Origin: an uncultured bacterium
GTDB lineage: Bacteria > Patescibacteriota > Dojkabacteria > B142 > OLB20
NCBI GenBank assembly: GCA_937889205.1
Contig: CALARN010000004.1
Location: forward strand, 1-10,594
DNA length: 10,594 nucleotides
Direction: 5' to 3'
In this document: piece by piece, positions 1 through 6,700 of the stretch
Position numbering within the stretch: the first letter of the stretch is position 1
Layout: each line of letters starts with the position of its first letter
Notes under the pieces: model-generated
Seen by the model: only the letters and a program-made list of their open reading frames with translations
Told to the model about the DNA's origin: nothing
Database searches by the model: none
Position numbers and translations under genes: made by a program

Positions 1-121
1 TAATGACTTTGACACTAGAGAGTTGCCTTTTGGGATTTTAGCCGATGTTACCCCAACTTGCTTAGCGCTATTAGGTATTCCGAAACCAATCGAAATGACT
101 GGTCGTGATTTGATGGTATAA
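1..121 (+). CDS. gpmI: 2,3-bisphosphoglycerate-independent phosphoglycerate mutase, C-terminal end (partial)
   Basis: Only the last 39 codons are in the window (frame beginning at base 2, stop TAA at 119-121). They read as the C-terminal end of cofactor-independent phosphoglycerate mutase, the alkaline-phosphatase-superfamily enzyme that interconverts 3- and 2-phosphoglycerate in glycolysis. The diagnostic piece is LADVTPTCLALLGIPKP followed by EMTGRDL, which matches the family's usual LADIAPT...LGLP.P.EMTG.SL ending. All catalytic residues lie upstream, outside the window, so activity cannot be judged. The next gene, 50 bases downstream on the same strand, is a complete enzyme of the same family, making this a tandem pair. 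Other superfamily members such as phosphopentomutase have a different tail, so the family call is fairly secure despite the short fragment. Confidence 0.82.
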   Translation, partial: NDFDTRELPFGILADVTPTCLALLGIPKPIEMTGRDLMV

Positions 122-133
122 AACCTATTGCAG

Positions 134-142
134 TGATATACT
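134..142 (+). promoter_or_regulatory. Possible extended -10 promoter element for the second gpmI
   Basis: TGATATACT is a TGn-extended -10 box (hexamer TATACT at 137-142) between the two phosphoglycerate mutase genes. It would start transcription near 149 and give a leader of roughly 23 bases. No convincing -35 box lies at 16-18 bases, though extended -10 promoters can work without one. The 50-base gap contains no Shine-Dalgarno sequence. Reading from the sequence only. Confidence 0.4.
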
Positions 143-171
143 TCTAACTCAAATTTATCTGTTTAGTAATA

Positions 172-1686
172 ATGAAATATAATAAAAAAGTAATTATGCT
201 TATTCTTGATGGCTTTGGTATTGCCAAGCCTGATAAATTCAATGCAATCGCTAATGCTAAAACCCCTAATATTGATAAGCTAATTGCAAAATATCCTAAT
301 GTGCAAATAAAAACTGATGGTTTAGCTGTAGGTTTACCTGAAGGACAGTCTGGCACTTCAGAAATCAATCATCAGGCAATGGGTTCAGGAAGAATTGTTC
401 TACAAGATTTACCAAAGATCAATGCCGAGATTGCTACAAAGACTTTTTTTACAAACCATGCATTGGTTAAATCAACAGAGCATACTAAAAAAAATAAATC
501 TCGTCTTCATATTATTGGCATTCTTTCTGATGGTGGTATTCATAGTACTACAGAACATCTTAATGCATTACTAGAGCTTGCTAAACAGCAAGATGTTAAA
601 GAAGTATTTGTTCACGCTTTTTGTGACGGTAGAGATACCCCACCTAGGTCGGCTGCTAAATACTTTAAAATGCTTGATGAGGAGATCGCTAAACATGGGA
701 ATGTTAAATTGGCAACTATTCAAGGCCGATATTTTTTAGATCGTGATAGAGATTGGGATAAAACAAATACAGCAATTGATCTATTAGTTGATGGCAAAGG
801 AATGCCTGTAAGTAATTGGAATAATGCCATAGATTTTGAATATAATCAAAACCAATCAGATGAGTTTTTTAGACAATTCATACTTGATGCAGAGGGGATA
901 ATCAAAGAGAATGATGCTGTCATATTTTCACATTATAGAAGCGATAGACTTTATCAAATTGTTAAAGGTTTGCAAGATAGAAATATTGAAAATTTGCAGA
1001 TAACTACTTTTATTGAAGTTTCTGAAGATATTAAAACTGATATTGCTTTTCCTAGACCATTAATTACAAATACTTTATCAGAGACTATATCGATTAACAA
1101 TAAAACTCAGTACCATCTAACCGAAACAGAAAAATATACACATTTGACATATTTCTTTAATGGCGGAAAAGAGAAGGAAATGGCTAATGAAACATGGGAA
1201 CTAATTAAATCAAATAGGTTTGTTAAACCGTATTATAATGTTGAACCCTCGATGCGCGCTTTTGTTATTACAGAAAAACTGATAGAAAAAATTGTTGAAA
1301 ATAAAACTGATTTTATTGTAGTAAATTATCCTAACGCTGATATGGTAGGCCACACTGGTAATTATGCAGCTGCCTTAATTGCTATTGAAGCGTTAGATTA
1401 TTGCATTGGTAAAATCTATGAAGCTATTGAGGGTAAATTACATGAATATGCCCTTATAATCACAGCCGATCACGGTAATGCAGAACAGATGTGGGATTAT
1501 GTGAGTAATCAGCCTCACACACAACATACAATTAACCCTGTGCCATTTATTCTAGTTAGCGATATAGAGTGCAAACTTGATAAAAAAGAATCACTTGAAG
1601 ATTTTGCTCCAACAATATTATCTTTGCTTGGTTTAGATGTCCCTACAATTATGCATGGAACAAATTTGATTTTAAATAAGAAATAA
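172..1686 (+). CDS. gpmI: 2,3-bisphosphoglycerate-independent phosphoglycerate mutase (divergent second copy)
   Basis: This 504-residue protein has the usual length for the two-metal (Mn) iPGM that interconverts 3- and 2-phosphoglycerate in the cytoplasm. The phosphatase-domain ligands are all visible: Asp13 in LILDGFG, Ser63 (the phosphoserine nucleophile), Asp390 and His394 in NADMVGHTG, Asp433-His434 in TADHGN, and His452 in QHTINPVP. The phosphotransferase domain keeps SDGGIHS (118-124), CDGRDTPP (151-158), GRYFLDRDRDWD (185-196), YRSDR (255-259) and the EKYTHLTYFFNGG stretch with Lys321. The nucleophile loop is unusual: it reads GTSEINH where the family normally has GNSEVGH. The YDLxPxMSA-like segment is YNVEPSMRA, and the tail lacks the EMTG motif seen in the upstream copy. 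It is probably active, since no catalytic ligand is missing, but it is the more divergent paralog. The ATG at 172 is the first start giving the full N-terminal strand. Confidence 0.95.
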   Translation: MKYNKKVIMLILDGFGIAKPDKFNAIANAKTPNIDKLIAKYPNVQIKTDGLAVGLPEGQSGTSEINHQAMGSGRIVLQDLPKINAEIATKTFFTNHALVKSTEHTKKNKSRLHIIGILSDGGIHSTTEHLNALLELAKQQDVKEVFVHAFCDGRDTPPRSAAKYFKMLDEEIAKHGNVKLATIQGRYFLDRDRDWDKTNTAIDLLVDGKGMPVSNWNNAIDFEYNQNQSDEFFRQFILDAEGIIKENDAVIFSHYRSDRLYQIVKGLQDRNIENLQITTFIEVSEDIKTDIAFPRPLITNTLSETISINNKTQYHLTETEKYTHLTYFFNGGKEKEMANETWELIKSNRFVKPYYNVEPSMRAFVITEKLIEKIVENKTDFIVVNYPNADMVGHTGNYAAALIAIEALDYCIGKIYEAIEGKLHEYALIITADHGNAEQMWDYVSNQPHTQHTINPVPFILVSDIECKLDKKESLEDFAPTILSLLGLDVPTIMHGTNLILNKK

Positions 1687-1695
1687 AGCTATACT
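1666..1695 (+). promoter_or_regulatory. Predicted promoter for the HIT gene
   Basis: TTGATT (1666-1671) and TATACT (1690-1695) are separated by 18 bases, a good sigma-70-type pair. The -35 lies inside the end of gpmI. Transcription would start near 1702, leaving about 19 bases before the ATG at 1721. The -10 is the centre of a 13-base perfect palindrome, GCTATA-C-TATAGC (1688-1700), which might bind a dimeric regulator but could be chance. Confidence 0.5.
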
Positions 1696-1720
1696 ATAGC
1701 CAACTCATTAAGAAATTTGT

Positions 1721-2137
1721 ATGAAGCCTGAATGTATATTCTGTAAAATAATAGCAGGAGAAATACCTTGTTATAAAGTATATGAAGATGAAGGTTATAT
1801 TGCTTTTTTAGATATCTCTCAATTTACACCTGGTCATACTCTCTTAATTCCAAAACAACATATAGATTTCATTTGGGATTCTTCACAAATAGGTGACTAT
1901 ATGAAAGTGGCAAAGAAAATTGCCAATCATTACAAGTTATTAGGTTATAAGTATGTTGATTCGTTAAGTTTCGGTAGACAGATTGCTCATGCACATTTAC
2001 ATTTAATACCACATAATGGAGACGATACTGAATGGAACAATGCACTTAAGTCTCTAGAATTTTTCACAAATTCTAAAACCTCAAGATTATCTAAAGATAA
2101 AGGGTTGTCATTACTCAGTAAATTAAAATTAAATTAA
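1721..2137 (+). CDS. HIT (histidine triad) family nucleotide hydrolase
   Basis: This 138-residue protein belongs to the HIT superfamily, whose members hydrolyse or transfer nucleoside monophosphates (Hint-type phosphoramidases, Ap4A hydrolases). The opening CIFCKIIAGEIPCYKVYEDE is the standard Hint-like N-terminus, with a Cys5-x2-Cys8 pair as in the zinc-binding subset. TPGHTLLIPKQH (36-47) forms the conserved central strand. The histidine triad is HAHLHLIP (90-97), with His94 expected to be the nucleophile. The usual N-x-G-x-x-A-G-Q lead-in is changed here to DSLSFGRQ, so the conserved Asn and the Ala-Gly of AGQ are replaced. The C-terminal 40 residues are polar and not conserved in my reading. 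The gene starts 34 bases after gpmI and sits 11 bases before the next gene. The exact substrate cannot be deduced. Confidence 0.92.
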   Translation: MKPECIFCKIIAGEIPCYKVYEDEGYIAFLDISQFTPGHTLLIPKQHIDFIWDSSQIGDYMKVAKKIANHYKLLGYKYVDSLSFGRQIAHAHLHLIPHNGDDTEWNNALKSLEFFTNSKTSRLSKDKGLSLLSKLKLN

Positions 2138-2148
2138 TTTTTAATCTT

Positions 2149-2703
2149 ATGAGAAAAAAGCGCGAAATTGTAAATACAATTACAGAAGTTGTTTTAGCTT
2201 CAGTATTACTAGGCATATTTGCTTTTACATTTGCTGTTATTTGGAGTCTTAACCCTGTTCCTAGTAACAAACAAGCTGTTGTTTTAGGTACACAAATTAG
2301 CTCATTACCTTTTGAGTTATTAGAATCTGGACTCTTTGAGCAAACAAAGTATATTGGCAGCGAAAATAATTTTGAAGCTAGTTATTCATTTGCAGTATCC
2401 CACATAAATCCAGAACAAGTGTATGAATTAATGAAGTTAAGTAATAACACGAATGAGGAGCGCAAGTTTGCGATTTCGGTTGTAATTCCAGAAGAGGTTA
2501 TTAAATATTACAAAGTTGCAGGAATTGTTGCAGATAAGGAGTATTTGATTTACGACTATTTTGAAGATGAACAGGTATATGACTTGGTCGTAAGTTTAAA
2601 ACCAAATACTGAATCTTTGTTCAAACTATATGTGAAAACATACTCAGAAGAGGCACCAAGTCAATTAGATACAGTTATTAAACTTGAAGTTTTACAAGAT
2701 TAA
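2149..2703 (+). CDS. Membrane-anchored protein of unknown function
   Basis: I do not recognise this 184-residue protein. It begins with a short basic segment (MRKKRE), followed by one hydrophobic helix at about residues 14-33. A soluble domain of about 150 residues follows, rich in Glu, Tyr and Val with alternating beta-strand-like stretches. Positive-inside charge predicts an extracytoplasmic domain. It has no cysteines and no lipobox, so the helix is more likely an anchor than a lipoprotein signal. The start ATG is 11 bases after the HIT stop, with no ribosome binding site, and co-transcription with HIT is likely. Its stop codon overlaps the lepA stop on the opposite strand. It is probably a real gene, since the frame is long and fills the gap exactly, but I assign no function. 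Confidence 0.8.
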   Translation: MRKKREIVNTITEVVLASVLLGIFAFTFAVIWSLNPVPSNKQAVVLGTQISSLPFELLESGLFEQTKYIGSENNFEASYSFAVSHINPEQVYELMKLSNNTNEERKFAISVVIPEEVIKYYKVAGIVADKEYLIYDYFEDEQVYDLVVSLKPNTESLFKLYVKTYSEEAPSQLDTVIKLEVLQD

Positions 2704-4610
2704 TCTAACTTTAAAGCCTTCAGAAAAACTTCTTGCGGTACATTAATCTTACCAATCATCTTCTCTTTTGCCTTTTTCTTACCTTTCTTTTGTTTATCAA
2801 GTAACTTATTCTTTCTAGTTACATCACCACCCGACATTTTAGCCAAGACATCTTTACGATAAGCTTTAATAGTCTCTCTGGCAAATACTTTAAAGCCAAT
2901 TGCCGCTTGTACAGGAATAGGGATTTGCTGTCTAGGAATTAACTCACCAAGCCTTGATACTAGTTTTCTACCTTTAAATTCAGCATTTGTGCTATGTGTT
3001 AAAAATGACAACGCTTCAACATTTTCAGAGTTTATCATAATTGCAACTTTAATGATGTCACTAACTCGATAGCTATGAAAAGTGTAGTCCATTGAAGCAT
3101 AACCTTGAGATACAGATTTTAGTTTGTCGAAGAAATTGGTAATAATTTCAGCAACCGGTATTTCATATTTTAGAACTGTCTGTTTTGTGCCATTAATAAG
3201 TTCGCTACTCACAAACTCCATCGATTTATACTCGCCTCTATTTTTTTGGCATAAATCCATGATTGAACCAATATATTGCTCAGGGGTAATAATTTCAAGA
3301 CTTACCCATGGCTCTTGAATTTCAGTGACAAATACTTTATCAGGAAATTCAGCTGCGGTTTGAATGTGAAAATAATCGTCTTCATCTTTAAAGCAGGTAA
3401 CAAGTTCAGGAACTTTACTCATATCTTTTGTGCCAATTTTTACTTTATATTCCACACTAGGTGTAGTGGTGATTAAATCAATCCCAAATTCGCGATTAAG
3501 TCTTTCTTGTGTGATTTCCATGTGTAGTAGTCCTAGAAAACCGCAAAGAAAGCCTGATCCTAAAGCTTTTGATGATTCTTTCTGATAAGTTAATGCTGCG
3601 TCATTCAAGGCAAGCTTCTCTAAACCCTCTTTGAACTCATCAAAATCATCTGCATCTATCGGGTAAAGACTAGCAAAGACCATTGGCTTGGGGGGCTGGT
3701 AACCGGGAAGAGCTTCAACATTGTTTTTAATAAGCTCTTCTTTAAGCACAATAGTATCGCCAACATGGATGGCACGAATGTCTTTAAGTCCCGTAGCAAT
3801 ATAGCCAACTTCACCGGTATGAATAATTTGCGAAGGGTTTAAGTCAGGCTTTGTATAGCCTAGTTCAATAGGTTCAACATGCATATTTGTTCCCAAAGTA
3901 GCAATTTCTTTTCCAAAAGCAAATTCACCATCTACTACCTTTATTAAAGCAACAACTCCTTTATAATCATGATAAAAAGAATCGTAGACTAAAGCTCTGG
4001 CTTTTTCATAGCCTGTAGGTTGTGGTGGTGGTACTAATTCAACGATCTTGTTTAACAGTTCGATAACTCCAACCCCTGATTTACCAGATGTTCTAATTAT
4101 TTCACTTTGATGAAATCCAAAGGTATCAATTAAGCTTTGCTCAACAGCTGCAATATCAATACTTGGCAAATCTATTTTATTTATTACAGGAATAATAACT
4201 ACATCATTATCTAAAGCTTTGAAATATGTTGTCAGTGTTTGAGCTTGTATCCCCTGCCCTGCATCAATTAGTAGAATAGCCCCTTCAGATGCAGCTAATG
4301 AACGCGATACTTCATAAGAGAAATCTACATGACCTGGAGTGTCAACAAGATTAATAATATAAGGTTCGTCACTTTTATATCGCTCATCTTCACCAGAATA
4401 TACGAAACTCATTCTAGCTGTTTGTAATTTGATTGTTATACCTCTTTCTTGTTCAAGTTCAAGCGTATCCATCACCCTGTCCTGCTTAATACGCATATCA
4501 ATAGTACCTGTCTTTTCTAATATACGATCAGCCAGGGTAGATTTGCCATGGTCTATATGAGCAATGATGGCAAAGTTTCTTACTTTATTAATATTATAAT
4601 GTTGAGTCAT
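2700..4610 (-). CDS. lepA: Elongation factor 4 (LepA), ribosomal back-translocase GTPase
   Basis: This 636-residue protein is a full-length LepA/EF4, a translational GTPase related to EF-G that acts on the ribosome. The GTPase domain shows the P-loop AHIDHGKST (17-25), the RGITIK switch I region (56-61), DTPGH (90-94) and NKID (144-147). The family-specific C-terminal domain is present, with AKMSGGDVTRKNKLLDKQK and the ending PQEVFLKALKLD, where other bacteria usually have AKCYGGD...PQEAF. It is somewhat longer than the roughly 600 residues typical of LepA, partly from extra residues around 72-82 (GEDERYKSDEP) and a lysine-rich linker near the C-terminus. These features exclude EF-G, BipA and TetM. 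The start is the only ATG upstream of the P-loop. The gene is divergent from the envelope cassette and convergent with the preceding gene, and it appears monocistronic. Confidence 0.98.
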   Translation of the reverse strand: MTQHYNINKVRNFAIIAHIDHGKSTLADRILEKTGTIDMRIKQDRVMDTLELEQERGITIKLQTARMSFVYSGEDERYKSDEPYIINLVDTPGHVDFSYEVSRSLAASEGAILLIDAGQGIQAQTLTTYFKALDNDVVIIPVINKIDLPSIDIAAVEQSLIDTFGFHQSEIIRTSGKSGVGVIELLNKIVELVPPPQPTGYEKARALVYDSFYHDYKGVVALIKVVDGEFAFGKEIATLGTNMHVEPIELGYTKPDLNPSQIIHTGEVGYIATGLKDIRAIHVGDTIVLKEELIKNNVEALPGYQPPKPMVFASLYPIDADDFDEFKEGLEKLALNDAALTYQKESSKALGSGFLCGFLGLLHMEITQERLNREFGIDLITTTPSVEYKVKIGTKDMSKVPELVTCFKDEDDYFHIQTAAEFPDKVFVTEIQEPWVSLEIITPEQYIGSIMDLCQKNRGEYKSMEFVSSELINGTKQTVLKYEIPVAEIITNFFDKLKSVSQGYASMDYTFHSYRVSDIIKVAIMINSENVEALSFLTHSTNAEFKGRKLVSRLGELIPRQQIPIPVQAAIGFKVFARETIKAYRKDVLAKMSGGDVTRKNKLLDKQKKGKKKAKEKMIGKINVPQEVFLKALKLD

Positions 4611-4639
4611 TAATTATCTAGCGTTTTAATAGAGATTTA

Positions 4640-4647
4640 ATTATACT
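4640..4647. promoter_or_regulatory. Overlapping divergent -10 boxes between lepA and the TPR gene
   Basis: Only 43 bases separate the two divergent start codons. On the plus strand TATACT (4642-4647) lies exactly 6 bases before the ATG at 4654, so transcription would begin at or next to the start codon (leaderless mRNA). On the minus strand TATAAT occupies 4645 down to 4640, giving lepA a leader of about 23 bases. The two hexamers share four bases, so polymerase could not occupy both at once. Neither has a strong -35 box. Inferred from sequence only. Confidence 0.5.
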
Positions 4648-4653
4648 ATATTT

Positions 4654-6072
4654 ATGAAGTTCAGAAAAACTTTAACAATAGCATTATTAACCCTACCAGT
4701 AATTCTGGTTATTGTTATTTTATTTGCTGTTACAATTCATAATTACAATTCTAAAATATTACAAATTGAAACGAAGACTAAACTAGAATTAGCAATTATT
4801 GAGTTAGAGGCCCGCAATTACAATAATGCATTAGGAATGTTCAGCGATTTAATAATTGCAGACTCTCAAGATATAGCTGCGGTGATAGGAATAAATAGTA
4901 TTTATCAATTAAAAGGTGAGTATTTAAAAAGTTATGAATTGTTATCTCAATATGTTGGTACTGATAATCCTACGATTGTTAAAGCTCTTTGTTTGACAAA
5001 TTATGAGCTTAAGAAATATGACGAAGCAATTCAATATGGTTTGAAATCGCTTGCAAATAGTTCTCAGGATGAAGCTAGCTTAACAATAGTATTGAAGGCT
5101 ATTAACCTAACTCGAAACAGTGCGGCATTGACTAGCTTATTAGATGTGATACGTATTGATGAATTAACAAATAGCTCTAAGTTCTTGGTTTATATCACTG
5201 AATTAAATTTTGGCACTAATAAGATAGCTGAGATTAATGACATTAAAAATAAATTACCTAGTCAGTTTCAATATGTTGCCAACGAGTATGAAGCAAACTT
5301 TGCAAATGTTTCGTTGGCAGAATCTGAATTAGTGGCAAAAACAAACATTGCCTTTGCATTAGTTAATGTTGGTATGTGGGAATACGCAAATATTTACTCA
5401 GAGGATATGTTTAACATTAATAAATACTATGAAAATTCACTGCTATTTCACTCAATTATCAATATTAATTTGAAAAATTACAATATTGCGATTCAAGATT
5501 TAGAGAGTTTAAGAAAACATACGACACATGATTTGAATGCCAATGTCTTATTATTAGAGGCATATATTTGTAGCAAGTTTGATGATAAGGTAGAAGAAAT
5601 TATTACCCAAATGATTTTAAGTTTTGATGTCGAAAATGAGCCACAATATTTCGAAGTCTTTAAGGTACTTTATAATTATCACGAATATGAACTATATTGG
5701 AAATTTTATTTAGGAGTAGCAAGTAAGATGCATTATAATGCGACTGAAGTTCATTTTATGGCAATGAAGATTGCAGCATATCGTAAAGATTATTTAATAA
5801 TTCCACTAATTATTGAGCAAGTATCATTTGCAGATGAGAAATTAAATATTGCAGAAAGAGCAAGTTATATTGCTGCACAGGCTTTAAATTCATTTAATGA
5901 GGGGCAAATAGATAAAGCACATTCACTTATAAAAACTGCCGAAGAGCTTTACTTTTACGATCCGTTTGTTCATTATGTAAAAAGTATTATATATTCTGAC
6001 ATGGGTTCGTTTAATAGAGCAATCGAATTAGATTTACTTTATGAGATTCCGATAGTTGAAAGTATTCAATAA
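4654..6072 (+). CDS. Membrane-anchored TPR-like repeat protein
   Basis: This 472-residue protein has a short basic N-terminus (MKFRK) and one transmembrane helix at about 7-28. The rest looks helical, built from repeats of the tetratricopeptide type. The clearest are at about 42-140, with pairs such as ELEARNYNNALGMFSDLI and LTNYELKKYDEAIQYGLKSL, and near the C-terminus at about 405-465, including SDMGSFNRAIELDLL. The middle is degenerate. TPR superhelices usually hold partner proteins, and positive-inside topology would put this one outside the cytoplasmic membrane. It is the first gene of a tight cassette: its last 17 bases overlap the next gene, and that gene encodes a putative wall hydrolase. 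A scaffold role for the cassette's surface proteins is plausible but inferred. The ATG is set by the near-leaderless promoter just upstream. Confidence 0.8.
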   Translation: MKFRKTLTIALLTLPVILVIVILFAVTIHNYNSKILQIETKTKLELAIIELEARNYNNALGMFSDLIIADSQDIAAVIGINSIYQLKGEYLKSYELLSQYVGTDNPTIVKALCLTNYELKKYDEAIQYGLKSLANSSQDEASLTIVLKAINLTRNSAALTSLLDVIRIDELTNSSKFLVYITELNFGTNKIAEINDIKNKLPSQFQYVANEYEANFANVSLAESELVAKTNIAFALVNVGMWEYANIYSEDMFNINKYYENSLLFHSIININLKNYNIAIQDLESLRKHTTHDLNANVLLLEAYICSKFDDKVEEIITQMILSFDVENEPQYFEVFKVLYNYHEYELYWKFYLGVASKMHYNATEVHFMAMKIAAYRKDYLIIPLIIEQVSFADEKLNIAERASYIAAQALNSFNEGQIDKAHSLIKTAEELYFYDPFVHYVKSIIYSDMGSFNRAIELDLLYEIPIVESIQ

Positions 6073-6697
6073 AATTTATAAACATAAACAGAAGTTTTTG
6101 ATTTTTTTTATAGCTTTAATTTTAAGCTTGATTACTTTTGAATTGGTTCTGCATCAAGATAATGTTAATTATTCTGTTAATCCCCTAGCCTTTGTTGCTT
6201 CAGATAATGTAATTTTACCCTCATTACAATTGCATCCCCTTGAATCTGCAAAACTGAATGTAGACACAAGAGATTATCGTGCTTTAGTATTAGATCAATA
6301 TTTTTTAAAATATAAATCACCTCTTTATGGGCATGCAGATATAATGGTAGAAATGTGTGATAAATATGATTATCCTTCTGACTGTACCTTACTTGCAGCA
6401 ATTGTGTATGCTGAAACAAAATTATGCACTCAAAATATCACTGCACAACAATTCAATTGTTGGGGATGGGGAGGTTCGGGTGAAAATCGAATTGTTTTTA
6501 AAAATTTTGATGAAGCCATCATCAATATTTCTAGACGAATGAGTGAGGGTTATTACAACATATTGTCTAGTCCAGAATTGATGGCTCGAACATATTGTGG
6601 CCCACAGTGTGGGACATGGGCAAATGCTGTAATTGATCAGCAATATGCCATTCAAAAATTAGCTAGAGATATGGGATTAGAAAAAATGGGTAATTAA
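6056..6697 (+). CDS. Membrane-anchored lysozyme/glucosaminidase-like protein, cysteine-rich
   Basis: This 213-residue protein has an N-terminal anchor helix (about 13-31) behind a basic segment, a linker to about residue 88, then a domain resembling the lysozyme-like fold of GH73 glucosaminidases. The core is the helix LLAAIVYAETKLC (112-124), with Glu120 as candidate catalytic acid, followed by NCWGWGGSG (134-142), the counterpart of the family's N(A/C)WGWG motif. The segment FKNFDEAIINISRRM (148-162) matches the helix that usually follows. Six cysteines (101, 110, 124, 135, 181, 185) all lie in this domain, suggesting disulfides outside the cell. The likely start is TTG at 6056, inside the end of the TPR gene, because the next in-frame ATG would remove the anchor; translational coupling is probable. 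Peptidoglycan cleavage is inferred from fold similarity; substrate and activity are uncertain. Confidence 0.78.
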   Translation: MKVFNKIYKHKQKFLIFFIALILSLITFELVLHQDNVNYSVNPLAFVASDNVILPSLQLHPLESAKLNVDTRDYRALVLDQYFLKYKSPLYGHADIMVEMCDKYDYPSDCTLLAAIVYAETKLCTQNITAQQFNCWGWGGSGENRIVFKNFDEAIINISRRMSEGYYNILSSPELMARTYCGPQCGTWANAVIDQQYAIQKLARDMGLEKMGN

Positions 6698-6700
6698 AAC

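Noticed and set aside
144..368. Minus-strand open frame with a hydrophobic stretch opposite the start of gpmI
   Set aside because: It is antisense to the conserved iPGM N-terminus, and its apparent membrane helix follows from the complementary codons.
2122..2145. AT-only imperfect palindrome around the HIT stop codon as a possible terminator
   Set aside because: It contains only A and T, needs a bulge, has almost no loop, and such tracts are expected by chance at this base composition.
3124..3476. Two short plus-strand open frames lying opposite lepA
   Set aside because: They run antisense to a strongly conserved part of lepA, overlap each other and encode no recognisable domain; they are by-products of the lepA codon pattern.
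6177..6655. Minus-strand and alternative plus-frame open frames inside the glucosaminidase-like gene
   Set aside because: The plus-strand frame from 6056 carries the anchor helix, NCWGWG motif and coherent cysteine spacing; the others have no domain features.
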